From: Morinoia aosen
Taxonomy: Eukaryota; Arthropoda; Malacostraca; Amphipoda; Talitridae
NCBI GenBank assembly: GCA_030386875.1
Contig: CM059563.1
Location: 52,827,602-52,891,601 of the forward strand
Reading direction: 5' to 3'
DNA length: 64,000 nucleotides
The first letter of the stretch is position 1. Each line of letters begins with the position of its first letter. The notes beneath the pieces are model-generated. The model was not told the DNA's origin and made no database searches. It saw only the letters and a list, made by a program, of their open reading frames with translations. The position numbers and the translations under genes are program-made. Positions 36,442 to 47,142 of this stretch are shown in pieces.

Positions 36442-39419
36442 CAGGAATGAATGCAGACTCGGATCAATTAAATTCGCATCCGCACATATTGTTGGCGGGA
36501 AATGCTTTGGCGAGGGTTGACTTTTAGTGATATAGATTTGGGGACTTCTAGCACAGAAGTGCAAAAATATGTATGCAATTATTAAAGAATGTCATCGTCG
36601 TTCCCCCTCCGAAAAGTATTTGCTATTCGGATTCAGTTATTTTGTGCAGCATAAATATTTTTTTTTAATTCAGAAAACGCAGATCGTCTTCATTAATAGC
36701 CAGTTGTACGATGATAGTGATGTTTGAGAGACTGATTGAAAACGGATTAGGCAACGTGACGTTCCTTAATTGCGAGCTGCTCGAACTTCAGTTCCTCTTG
36801 AAACAGTTTTTGCTTCGTTCTGAACGAAAGTAAGTTCTATTTTAGGTCCGTAGAGGTTGAATTACTTCGCTTTATGTGCGAAATCTTCTGGGATTAGAGT
36901 CGTGGTCTTGCCTTGATTTGTGTCGCTCTGAAGCGATATTTGAGTTTTGTATTCCATGTTAGTTTGACACCGCCTAGACATTTCAAACATAGATATCACT
37001 TGTTGAAACCCAATAAATACCATAGAAGATAAAAAGTATTCCAATGACCTAGTTGTTATCCTTTAAAGATGAAAATATGGGACAAGGAATAAGAAGATTC
37101 CAATCGTCGTTCTTGAAATTCTTTAAAGGTTTAAATATAGGGATTTACGGCATTCGAGTACACTGTACAATTCCGTTGATTGACTCCTCATCATTTTGCC
37201 TTGCTAGTTACTACAGTAAATGAGAACTTCCTAATAGCCTGAACTTAAGCAACTACTAAAAAATATATAAAAGAAAAATGGTGTCAGAGTGCAAATAAGT
37301 GTCATAATATCGCATTTTCCACGCGATATTTTAAACACAGAGTACAAAGTATAACATATATTGCTTTTAAAAATAACTCATCTCTTATATCACTGAAAAT
37401 TTCCTACAAAACAGTCGGAAATTTTCTGTAGGTTTTCACACTTTTAAAAAATACTCTTTTCTCTTTTTTACCTTCATTTCCCAACGAAAAAAGACAGTTA
37501 ATTTTCCCGTGCGAATTAGCGAGAACGTCGATGCACAGGTGCGAATTATGAAGCCCCTGTAGCTGAGGCTGTCAGATCGAGCGACCCCAGCTGCTGCGTG
37601 TGACAGACGAGAGCTGTGGAGGCGATGAACAAATCTTGCAGGGCACGGCACAAATCCCTTGCAGGATGCAGAAAAGAAATTTGTGCTTCGGGTATCATTT
37701 TATCCTCGGGAAATTCGAACTAGTTATTGTGAATTCTAGTAATATTGAATTTCGAATTTATCTACTCTCAAGTTTTTGGGGAAATTTTGCTGTTCCAACA
37801 GAGATTTGGCTGACGCAATTTAGTTGACGTATCTTAGGTTAAAATTTGCAGTGAAACAGCCCCTGGAATATTTGGTATAAACCAAATAAGTTCACTCGAC
37901 TTAATAAAATGCTCGCGATGCGATATATGAGATTTATGAATACCATTATAAAAGTTATTTAACAATTTTCGATTTGGAAATAACTATGCAGGATCAGTGG
38001 TTGATTCTCGAGAAAAATTATCATTTAGATCGACGCTAAGGTTTGCATGAAATTTAGGTGTGGATGCTTAGTTGTCATAATCCAAATTTTTTTATGAACT
38101 ATAATAGATAAGAGTGACCAAAAGACCGATTTTCCATCGAAGAAATTAAGTCATTTGTCAATGGAAGCATTCATTGCCATTATACGAAGGAATTTTCAAG
38201 AAATCGGGATTGTAAAAGCTTCTTGTTGTCAGAGTCAGCACAGTAAATTATATTCTTTGTCATCTAAAATTTCGTCCTTTACCGATGGTAGCCACAACTT
38301 CTTCATTTCTTGTGAGGATGAGATTCAGTATGAATTCTCAGGTCTCTCAGTGGTCAAAAACGCCTGTGTGCTGGCCAGGGAAAATTCCTTTACGAGTTCA
38401 CAACTGCTTCGCTGCCGCCAAAAAGTTTCGTTGTAAGTGTACCATTGAGGAATGTTGCGCTTCTTTAATCTGCGTTTAAAATTTTTTATCGTGAAATCTG
38501 AGGAGGATTTTTAAATTCAGCCTATGCATTATTTTGGAATGACAACTACAGTTCGCTGTTTAATTTAAAACGTAATGACGCATTTATTTCAGCACGAAGC
38601 TGTCGTACTCGTATTTTGGAATGTTGTGCAGGCGAGGCTGCACGTGGGCTGTCGAAATAGATTCGCTTAGCGTCTGTAAACACCGCATTTTACAACGTCA
38701 GTCAGCATTTTCGGAGGAGATTTTTTGACTGAAGCCCTGCGCGAGAGACCAAAACTATCGCGAAAACTGGACGGCAGAATCGCAATTGCATGGACTGAGT
38801 TGCTCAAAATTCTGATCAAAACATTTTATCGGAACGAGGAAAATCAGACGAGCTTTAAGTTTCGGACGGGGACGTTGACAAGAGCGAAACTCTCCCTTAC
38901 ATCAGGAATCCATCAGCTGCAAATCAAACCAGGAATGTGGACGCGATGTTTGCACTGCAAACATCCAAGTCGGATAGTTGCCGGGCGCTGTGGCGACACT
39001 TCCTTCCCTGGTGGCATGGATGCTCCTTCGAGCTCTGTCGCCATGGCGTTGCATTGCGAGCTGAAGTTCGTTGTGACTTTTTTGCTTCTGCTTCACCAAA
39101 TCGATTTCTCTCCTTTATAAATTTTGTGTTCTTGCATTGTGTGGACTGATAATGTTTCCTCTCTTGTTTAAGAAAAACTGACTTTGTTTTGCTGTATCAT
39201 TGCATTAATAATTCAGTATTTTCCTCAAATAAATTTTCCAGATGTGGATGAGAAACAAAAACATACATCCATCTTAATAATACCCGAGATAAAAATGTAA
39301 TTGTACTTATGCACTGGAGAAACTCGTATCATAGATACGGTTATTAAACATCCTTATGAGTGTGAGAGAGGGACGAAAGAAGCGGACACTTCACAAATGT
39401 ATAAATAAATAAACACACC
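36442..39419. other. Long non-coding spacer
   Basis: AT-rich to about 38600, then mixed composition to 39100. A 131-codon plus-strand frame at 38725-39120 lacks an ATG start and any motif. Nothing else is supported. Confidence 0.35.
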
Positions 39420-39429
39420 GAGAGTATTA

Positions 39430-39654
39430 GACGTCACCGCGTACCACGGTAGAGGAAAGAAGGTTGGGTCATTTCTATGGGTGGAAATACAGCTACTCTT
39501 GTTCGGCTAGCCAATTGAAAGGCTTCATTTCAAACAAACTGGATGACGTCACCATTGCTACACGTCGATAGGCCAACAGCGTTGCCAGATTTGAGGCTAG
39601 CAGTGGTGTCAGCTGCAATCTGAGCGCTACTATTGGTTCGTTGCCGTTACGTCA
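39430..39654. promoter_or_regulatory. CpG-rich segment with three CRE-like sites
   Basis: GACGTCAC at 39430-39437, a full palindromic TGACGTCA at 39544-39551 and TTACGTCA at 39647-39654 are CREB/ATF-type sites within 225 bases. CCAAT-type words flank them (GCCAATTG near 39510, TATTGG near 39631). The segment is clearly GC-richer than its surroundings. This combination is common in animal promoters and enhancers. No TATA box, initiator or coding start nearby fixes a transcription unit. Confidence 0.28.
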
Positions 39655-40116
39655 GCATTGCAACACGGGCGACAAAAAAAAAGACTGGCTTCTCCCTATC
39701 TTGTTTCTCCTGCCCTGCCGCGTACCGAGTCGACTAACAATGTTTTTCTTCACCGTGTAAACTAACTCAAGAAGTGGAGCTTGATGCATCCAGTTGGGTT
39801 TCATCGATCGGAGTGGATTTTCACAGAAAATAAGCCCAATTAAACTTCAGCGATAAAAGTTACGGAGTGATGAGCTCCATGAAGATATTGCAGTAATTAA
39901 TATGCTGCAGTTCAAGCTCATTCAGAGCTAACGTATATGTTGGAAAGAAGGAAAGCTAACTAGTGAGCCAAAATATAAAAATAAAGGTGCTGCATTCCCT
40001 CTGCCCCACATACATTTAGTTTTACGTTAAATTGTTGCTTCTATGCGCGCATATAAATTAGATTATTTAAGAAGCTAATATTTCTGTTCTTCCTCCGCTA
40101 ATACTTTTAGATGCCG

Positions 40117-40966
40117 AGATTGGGCGGACACGCTCTCTTACCACATCACGTTCGCCCAGCGGACGCGCTCTTGCACCACATCACGTTCGCCCAGCGGACG
40201 CACTCTCGCACCACATCACGTTCGCCCAGCGGACGCGCTCTCGCACCACATCACGTTCGCCCAGCGGACGCGCTCTCGCACCACATCACATTCGCCCAGC
40301 GGACGCACTCTCGCACCACATCACGTTCGCCCAGCGGACGCGCTCTCGCACCACATCACGTTCGCCCAGCGGACGCACTCTCGCACCACATCACGTTCGC
40401 CCAGCGGACGCGCTCTTGCACCACATCACGTTCGCCCAGCGGACGCGCTCTTGCACCACATCACGTTCGCCCAGCGGACGCGCTCTTGCACCACATCACG
40501 TTCGCCCAGCGGACGCGCTCTCGCACCACATCACATTCGCCCAGCGGACGCACTCTCGCACCACATCACGTTCGCCCAGCGGACGCGCTCTCGCACCACA
40601 TCACGTTCGCCCAGCGGACGCACTCTCGCACCACATCACGTTCGCCCAGCGGACGCGCTCTAGCACCACATCACGTTCGCCCAGCGGACGCGCTCTCGCA
40701 CCATATCACATTCGCCCAGCGGACGCACTCTCGCACCACATCACGTTCGCCCAGCGGACGCGCTCTCGCACCACATCACGTTCGCCCAGCGGACGCACTC
40801 TCGCACCACATCACGTTCGCCCAGCGGACGCACTCTCGCACCACATCACGTTCGCCCAGCGGACGCGCTCTCGCACCACATCACATTCGCCTAGCGGACG
40901 CACTCTCGCACCACATCACGTTCGCCCAGCGGACGCGCTCTCGCACCACATCACGTTCGCCCAGTG
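40117..40966. repeat. GC-rich 35-bp minisatellite, about 24 units
   Basis: The unit GCGGACGCGCTCTCGCACCA followed by CATCACGTTCGCCCA is almost invariant over 24 units. Variation is nearly confined to CGCGCTC/CGCACTC, CTCGCAC/CTTGCAC and CACGTTC/CACATTC. The array is far GC-richer and CpG-richer than flanking DNA. The 35-bp period with no stop in any plus frame yields overlapping open frames, the longest 291 codons, repeating every 35 residues. I take these as by-products: there is no flanking coding sequence, and all frames are equally open. Confidence 0.97.
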
Positions 40967-41507
40967 AATGTTTTTTAAATTTGTGATATTAAATTTTTTG
41001 GTTACATGCGCATGGTGAATACTGCATAGCATGAAACTGAACGATGAATGTTGGAAGGAGGCTCTAAAGTCTTGAAAATTGATTAAAATATAATCAAAAT
41101 GCACGGAAACGAAAGGTGCTTTTTATATACTCGAGGAAGGTACACAAATATTGTGTATTAATGTTAATTTTCATGTTGGAATTATGGTTTTGTGATGCAG
41201 GGCAACTTATTCAACTTTTTTCGCTGATAGGTTGTCTTGCTAACACTAACTGTACAATGTTTTATATCCTAAATCTTTCGTAGCAATGATAGCTTATATC
41301 TTTATAACGTCAGTTTTTAACTTAAACCGCAATGTCGCCTTAAATTGTAAATTCAAGTTAAGAAATTATTCAAAAGTTATAAAAGCTAAAACTTTTAAAT
41401 CACTCTAGCAAATCGGGAAAGTTTTCATCAATTCATTTCCTGAGGTCCCTCGGCAGGAGAATGCATTGAACATTCAAGTAGTTTTTCACAATTCCTATCT
41501 TCTGCAG
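40967..41507. other. Non-coding spacer
   Basis: AT-rich, no gene or repeat seen. Confidence 0.4.
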
Positions 41508-41840
41508 TTAGAACATGACCTCCGTTTCAGTGCAGCGGACATTCTGTGCCGGGGAATCTAGTGTAATTTCAAACGATTTTAACCACATTTCTGAGGAAAA
41601 ACTTTCGTGATTCTTCTCACTCTCGACGGATTTGCTTTTGTGCTCGAAATCCTCGAGGCTGAGATTGCCAGGGAGCTCGTCGGTCTTCCCAGAGGCTCTC
41701 ATAATTTGTCTTGGAAAAGTTGACTTCTTGCCAGCTCGACGCAGCCAATTCTGCTTATCTCTTTCTTGGGCATTCCGATCCACTTGATGGCTGCAAGAGC
41801 GTGATAAACGGTGATCCGATTCGCTTGTTTCATTTTTGCA
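41508..41840 (-). CDS. Possible coding exon, unidentified, hydrophilic product
   Basis: On the minus strand 110 codons are open before TAA. Part of the product reads ASGKTDELPGNLSLEDFEHK and continues with a K/E/S-rich tail ending in EVMF. It looks like a disordered or charged protein segment and is not repeat-driven. There is no ATG near the start of the open stretch, so it would have to be an internal or terminal exon. No domain is recognisable. Frames of this length are expected a few times by chance in this window, so it is a weak candidate. Confidence 0.15.
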   Translation of the reverse strand, partial: CKNETSESDHRLSRSCSHQVDRNAQERDKQNWLRRAGKKSTFPRQIMRASGKTDELPGNLSLEDFEHKSKSVESEKNHESFSSEMWLKSFEITLDSPAQNVRCTETEVMF

Positions 41841-42167
41841 TCAAGGGGAATTTGCAATTTCGGGTTCCACACCTTCAGTGCAGGAGAGCGTTTCTCTATC
41901 ATTTGCCACTTTTAATTTCGCAAACCTTTTGTTTGATGTAGAATCCAGCACTACGTCAAATTGATTTCAGATACCTCCCACCTGGATATAAACAGCAATA
42001 AAAGACTTTAATTCGCGCGGAGTGGGATTGAAGCCCAAACTTGGAATCAGGCTGAAATGAACGGAGTCATGAAGGATGAAATGGAAACTTTGTTGTTTGA
42101 TCTGAAATATGTATCAGTGACGACGCTGGAAGGAATTACGTTTGTTTATAAGTAAACTGAGTTCCCA

Positions 42168-42372
42168 GTGATTAAATGTGCTTAGATACGACGAAGCATC
42201 CTGAAATTACATATGTACGTGTGATGAATTGTCTTCGAATTACGTCTGTGTATTTAGTAAAGCTACATGTAACTGCATCAATTCAAACGTAATGAAGATT
42301 CCTCGAATTAAATTTGCTCAGATGTAATGCCCATCGAAGTTTCCTGAAATTAAATCAGCTGAGATGCAACGA
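42168..42372. repeat. Decayed tandem repeat
   Basis: Words of the form CCTGAAATTAAAT-TGCT-AGAT-CAACGAA recur about four times (near 42170, 42210, 42310 and 42345) with irregular spacing. An old, scrambled minisatellite is the simplest reading. Confidence 0.35.
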
Positions 42373-45321
42373 AAAGCAATAGATATGCGTCTGTCTAAAA
42401 GCTGCAGAGCTGTAATCCAGCGAATATTGGGTGTTTCATTTGATACCGAGATCGAGGTAACGTCGTCCAATATCAGGGAACAAGTACTCTTTGATCAGGG
42501 TCTTTGTTGTGGCTTCAGATGTACTTCACTTGTGTCTGCTATTTCTTGACACTGCATTAGAGAATCCATGTTTCAAATTTAAAAGTTTATGCACGTCGCT
42601 GGCTGCCAGATGGGAAATTGTGTTAGTGTAATGAATACTCTCGTGTATTCACGATTTCGTCTGCGTTAATTATCAGATATTTTTGTCAATAACTTGAATG
42701 CTAGAGGAACCATAGTTGAGTCCAATGAGTAAATGTGAACCCTTGATTTATTTTTTAAAGAGAATAATTAACTTCTAAAGTTATTTAGAAATTCAAGAAT
42801 TGCACAATAAAAATCCTTATGTATTCTCATTTGGGTACTGGGCTTGCAGTACGTATCAGAGTGTGAGCTATGACAATTTTATAAAATATCTAATGTACAA
42901 ATGAAAACACGTGCATTAGATTTGCAAATCAAAGCATGAGACACCAGCGACCCGAACGAATTTCCCGATTAAAATCACAAAAATACGACACGCACCCAAC
43001 ACGTCGCATGCGCTGTCTTCAGCTCCAGTGTACGGCAGACACAGTGTGTCACTCACAGTTCAATTTCGGTCCCAACGCAAAAAGAACACGCCACCACGCA
43101 CTGAAAAATAGCCCAGTTCGCCGCGTGCGTGTGTCCATGCAATGGAGCGACCGGAGGCTAATGTACAGAAATGAGCTCAACATTCGCGCCTGCCGACGCG
43201 CTTGTGTCGATAAAGCAATAAAGAATGGGCACCGCACTGTAGTTTTATGTTCCATTACGAGGGACCGAAAAATTGTTCATAATTGCTGTGTCCCGGCCCT
43301 CTAACTTTCCAATTACGGCGAGAGCAAAGCGGGATCCATATTTTTAAAGTGACCTAAAAGTTCTTGTTCATTTGCGTTCTAGTCTTTGTCTCACTTGTCG
43401 GTTCAATCGAGAAAATGTGCGTTATTTTCAACTCAACAAGCCTGTTTGGATCTGTGTATCATATACTTCCTGTATGCTTCTTATTTGTTGATGCCTAGAG
43501 AATCTCACTCGTAAAATAAAAAGAGCCAGTGTAAAATTTTCATTATTTATTGCAAACGTTTCATATTTTGAAACTTTTTTTGCAGAGTTGAAATAAGTCG
43601 ACAATCAAATTTAAAATATAAAGAAAGTAAAATGAAATACGTGTCAAAGTTTCAAAAACTAATTTCATTATACGCACTAACAAATTAGCTCCATGCAACC
43701 GAATACATTTACACACGCAACAGATAGACGCACTCACTCATACAGACACACTCAGAAATACGCTAGTAAACATGGGCAACAGTAAAATTTAATGTTTTTA
43801 TTAACATAGGGTAAATCAGTCTAAATGAAAATGGGCTCTCACATTTTAATACTTTTTCATTATTTGTTCTACAAATCGTTAAAAAATTGTCATTTTCAAA
43901 AAGATGGCACCAGTGTGTACACAGCACTATTATCCTTACAATAAGTTATTTTGTACTCAGGGAGTCAAATTTCATTGGATGATAAATGGAAACGAAAAAA
44001 ATGCAAACATAATTTTCCTAGTTGTTTTTCAGCTACTATTCCATTAACGTATGGTGCCTCGCAAGCTGACAGGAGTCATTACAACGTGCCCATAGACTGT
44101 ACGTGACCTGCGGGGTCAGGGTGCTTGTAAGACTAATTTTTTCTCCTACGAATTGCATTATCACCATGCTTTTCACGAAGGTGTAATAACTCAGCAACCA
44201 TAAAAAGCATTTGTGTGAGAAAAATAATACTGAAAAGGCGGTGGGAAATATATTTTTGAAAATAAACATTTGTAACGAACCGTATCTACAATACAGAGTT
44301 GATTAAGGAGAGTTAATTTATAAGGTGTTGATAAGATTCAGATGTAATTTGTAGGCTTATTCATAAGAGTTCACTAAGAAGAGCGTGAATTTTCTGACGC
44401 TTTCTTAATGAAAGCGGTGATGACTAACGCGCAATCAAGTAAAGAGCTAAGCATAAGAACTAAAAAGATTAGTAGAGTAGACTGAAAGATTTACTAAGCA
44501 CAGAAAGAAGAAATGAATGAAAAAAAAACATTTCTATCATCATTTCATCCTCGTTTGCCACTGTGTGGAACTAGAAACTTGACCTACATCAAACTTGGAA
44601 CATTTGTACCCAAAGTTGCTTCCAGCAAACATAATGGGTCCTTGAACTACATCATTTCCAGATGTGTCTCCCCCAAGTGGTCTTTAAGACCTTCAAGATG
44701 AAAATGAATTTCATCGAACTGAGATTCAAGTTCCTCACGATAAAAACCAATGACCTCTTGATGGAAATCAAGCGTTCCGGCGTGCATCTCAAGTTCTTCA
44801 GACTAAAAATCAAGGTGCTCAGAGTTTGAATTATTCAAGGTTAAAATTTCTTGATATTCAATCCTGAAATCATGCACTCTGTAGAGCATTTACTCTGTGA
44901 GAGTTCCATTTACATGTCTCTAACCATGGAATGACATTTTACAAACATGAAATAACTTCACTGTAAATGTGCGTATACGTATACCCTCGTAAATGTGTCT
45001 TATAACCAGTTTTATTTCAAAAATGTTTAACTCATCGTTGCTATCAATTGAGTGGCTCTACCTTGTAGACAATATGTACTTATTTCTCAGTAAGCTAAGA
45101 GAAAAGCTTATTATATGCAACATTCATAGTTAATGTAATTAAAAATTACTCTGTACTGGCATTGTTGTATCTGGCTTAAGCTGAATAAAGAAACAAGAGT
45201 CAAAATAATTTTAGAAAACTTGGTTTATATTTTAATATCCAATGCGTGCATTTAATATTTATTTAACACTGTCAGCTGCTCAGGTATATCCTTCAAACCA
45301 TCTTGTCTGGCTGACGCTTGA
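42373..45321. other. Non-coding spacer with a CpG-rich pocket at about 42940-43260
   Basis: The pocket carries a 122-codon arginine-rich ATG frame (42936-43304) without recognisable features, probably favoured by its higher GC. From 44680 to 44840 there are loosely repeated TTCAAG-TTC-AGA-TAAAA words. Confidence 0.35.
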
Positions 45322-45829
45322 AAATATTTTTCGCCTGTGTTTGAAAAACTAATTAACAAAGTCGGCGTGATTTTAGAAATAGCTTCTTGAGCAAGTTACT
45401 CCAAGTTTCGCATCGTTGACTCTCCAGATTCTCAGACTAGCATCGTATTCTTATTCACTGATCCCAATGAAACTAATTTGAAATGCTTCAAAAGTCACAT
45501 CAAACGCGGGTTGATCGGTCAAATGGGAGAAACAAGTTGCCGAAGGAACGGGAACTTACGGTGTCAAAGACAAACTAGACGATGAGAAATTTGACTTTAA
45601 GAGGGCAGCAAGCCATTTCTAAAACAATTCCGATAATGTGAAAAAATTTCTCAAACAGAATGAAAAAACATTACCAGGCTACAGCCAGACATGGTGATGA
45701 TATGAAGAAAATATCTTAGCAAATGATATTGTAAAATATGTGTTTTATATGAGTACACTGAATAATCAGATGAAGGGGAATTCTTTGTTTATGAATTATT
45801 TTGATTCTTGTTTCGTTAATGACTGGTAA
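45322..45829 (+). pseudogene. Coding-like relic, possibly a piggyBac-type transposase fragment
   Basis: Several successive plus-strand stretches read like protein although no single frame is intact. In order they contain LDDEKFDFKR, EKTLPGYSQTW, and ILANDIVKYV followed about 10 residues later by MKGNSLFMNYFDS. The piggyBac DDE domain has, in this order, a block D-E-x-x-x-x-F-K-G-R, then a lG-x-x-V-V segment, then a G-h-x-x-h-M-D-N-Y-F-x-S block. The spacing and order fit, but the key D of the last block is not clearly present. Each stretch alone could be chance in AT-rich DNA. The call rests on their order and on the TTAA elements elsewhere in the window. No flanking inverted repeats were found. 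It looks old, with several breaks. Confidence 0.28.
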
Positions 45830-46905
45830 ATAGGTAGAATAATGGTTTGCATTTTTTTTTTAATATATTATATGGATTTCAAATATGTTATATTTTTCTT
45901 TAAGTTTGTTAACAAAGACTGAAATATTGGCTTTGGTTTTCATCTGCATATACGCGTTGGGAGAATTGAATTTAGGTGGCAGGAAATTGATCTAAATTTT
46001 GGGACACTTGAAAATCACTTCAATGAAATATATTTAGAAATCATGTGAAGTTTTAGGATCTAATTTACGCTAGTCTATAATATATCTGTGCCTTAAATTC
46101 GTAGCTTTTGTTAAATGTTATTAAGTTCTCATCTGGTTTTACAACGGGATTGCAGGTGCAAGTAATGCTTTTGCTAAATGATTCAACTCAATATTTTACA
46201 AAACGCTATTAAATTTTTGCTGATTGAAATAAGAATTTGAGACCCGCATTATTTTGGTAACGAAATTTCAGTCATTCGGTGCACGCACACACATAAAGCG
46301 GCCCGCTCGGTGTGCTCGCAAATTATTCTTTTGAAGAGTTCATTTGACCTACAATTTGTTCAAGGTGCAGGTGATCAAAGTGAAAAGGATTCATTGAATT
46401 AGAATTTGCACGCATGTTGACTGAGATGCAGTCGACAGTAAAGTTTGCGTAGTTATGTATAACACGTCGTTATATTTGTCTACTTGAAAAGTTTTTACGG
46501 AATAATTAACCCGATGTTGCTTGCGTTATGTGTCAGTTTCAGTAGTCGGATTTCCTTGTGGATATGAAATAAATCGTGTTAAATAATTCAAAGATATTCA
46601 ATGTTTTGAGGTTGCCGAGTTTTTAGGGAAGCATTTCTATAATTTTAATTACTTTTATTTGCAAGCACATCATTGTAGTTTGATTTGTGCGACGTCATGA
46701 GTCTTTCTCACGGAAAATCCAAAACCATTCTTCGAGTTGCCCCTTCTCAGTGAGTTGATCCCAGAGCTGGTGTGTGACCAACTATACATAAATCGGGGCC
46801 AGTGCCAAATCAGTTGATAATTGAAGGCATGCATAGTAGTCTTTCGTTGACAATGAAACGAATCAGTAATAGATTTCTACTCATATGAAACTTCTTACTT
46901 TGGAT
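45830..46905. other. Non-coding spacer
   Basis: AT-rich, no gene or repeat seen. Confidence 0.4.
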
Positions 46906-47142
46906 TTAACACGTTTCCTGTGATGGGTTTGGCTGTAGTTCAATAAGCAATTCAAATTTAAAGTTAATTGCAGTGAGCAATTTCGAAAATAGCCGACATT
47001 AATTAGATCGGACCATCATTTAGATCTCATTAAGTATTTAAGTACTTATAAAAATTCGATTAGTGACTGCAGGTTGGTCAGCAGCTTTATGAAAATGCCC
47101 ACAGTGACCATCGGTGGTTCCCTGCGAAGAAAACGTGCTGAA
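46906..47142 (+). mobile_element. TTAA-type MITE, family A, copy 6 (237 bp)
   Basis: The left end is TTAACACGTTTCCTGTGATG. Internal family A blocks follow (AATTTAAAGTTAATTGCAG, CATTAATTAGATCGGACC, GGTTGGTCAGCAGCTTTATG, TGACCATCGGTGG), and the right end is AAAACGTGCTGAAA. The left TTAA is kept and the right one has changed. Confidence 0.72.

Noticed and set aside
36050-36520. 156-codon open frame and its two shadows
   Set aside because: Generated by the stop-free 29-bp array.
40111-40986. 291-codon open frame
   Set aside because: It lies wholly within the 35-bp array. All plus frames are open because the unit lacks stops, and there is no unique coding flank.
42936-43304. 122-codon arginine-rich ATG frame
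   Set aside because: It sits in a CpG-rich pocket, has no motif, and the opposite strand is also partly open.
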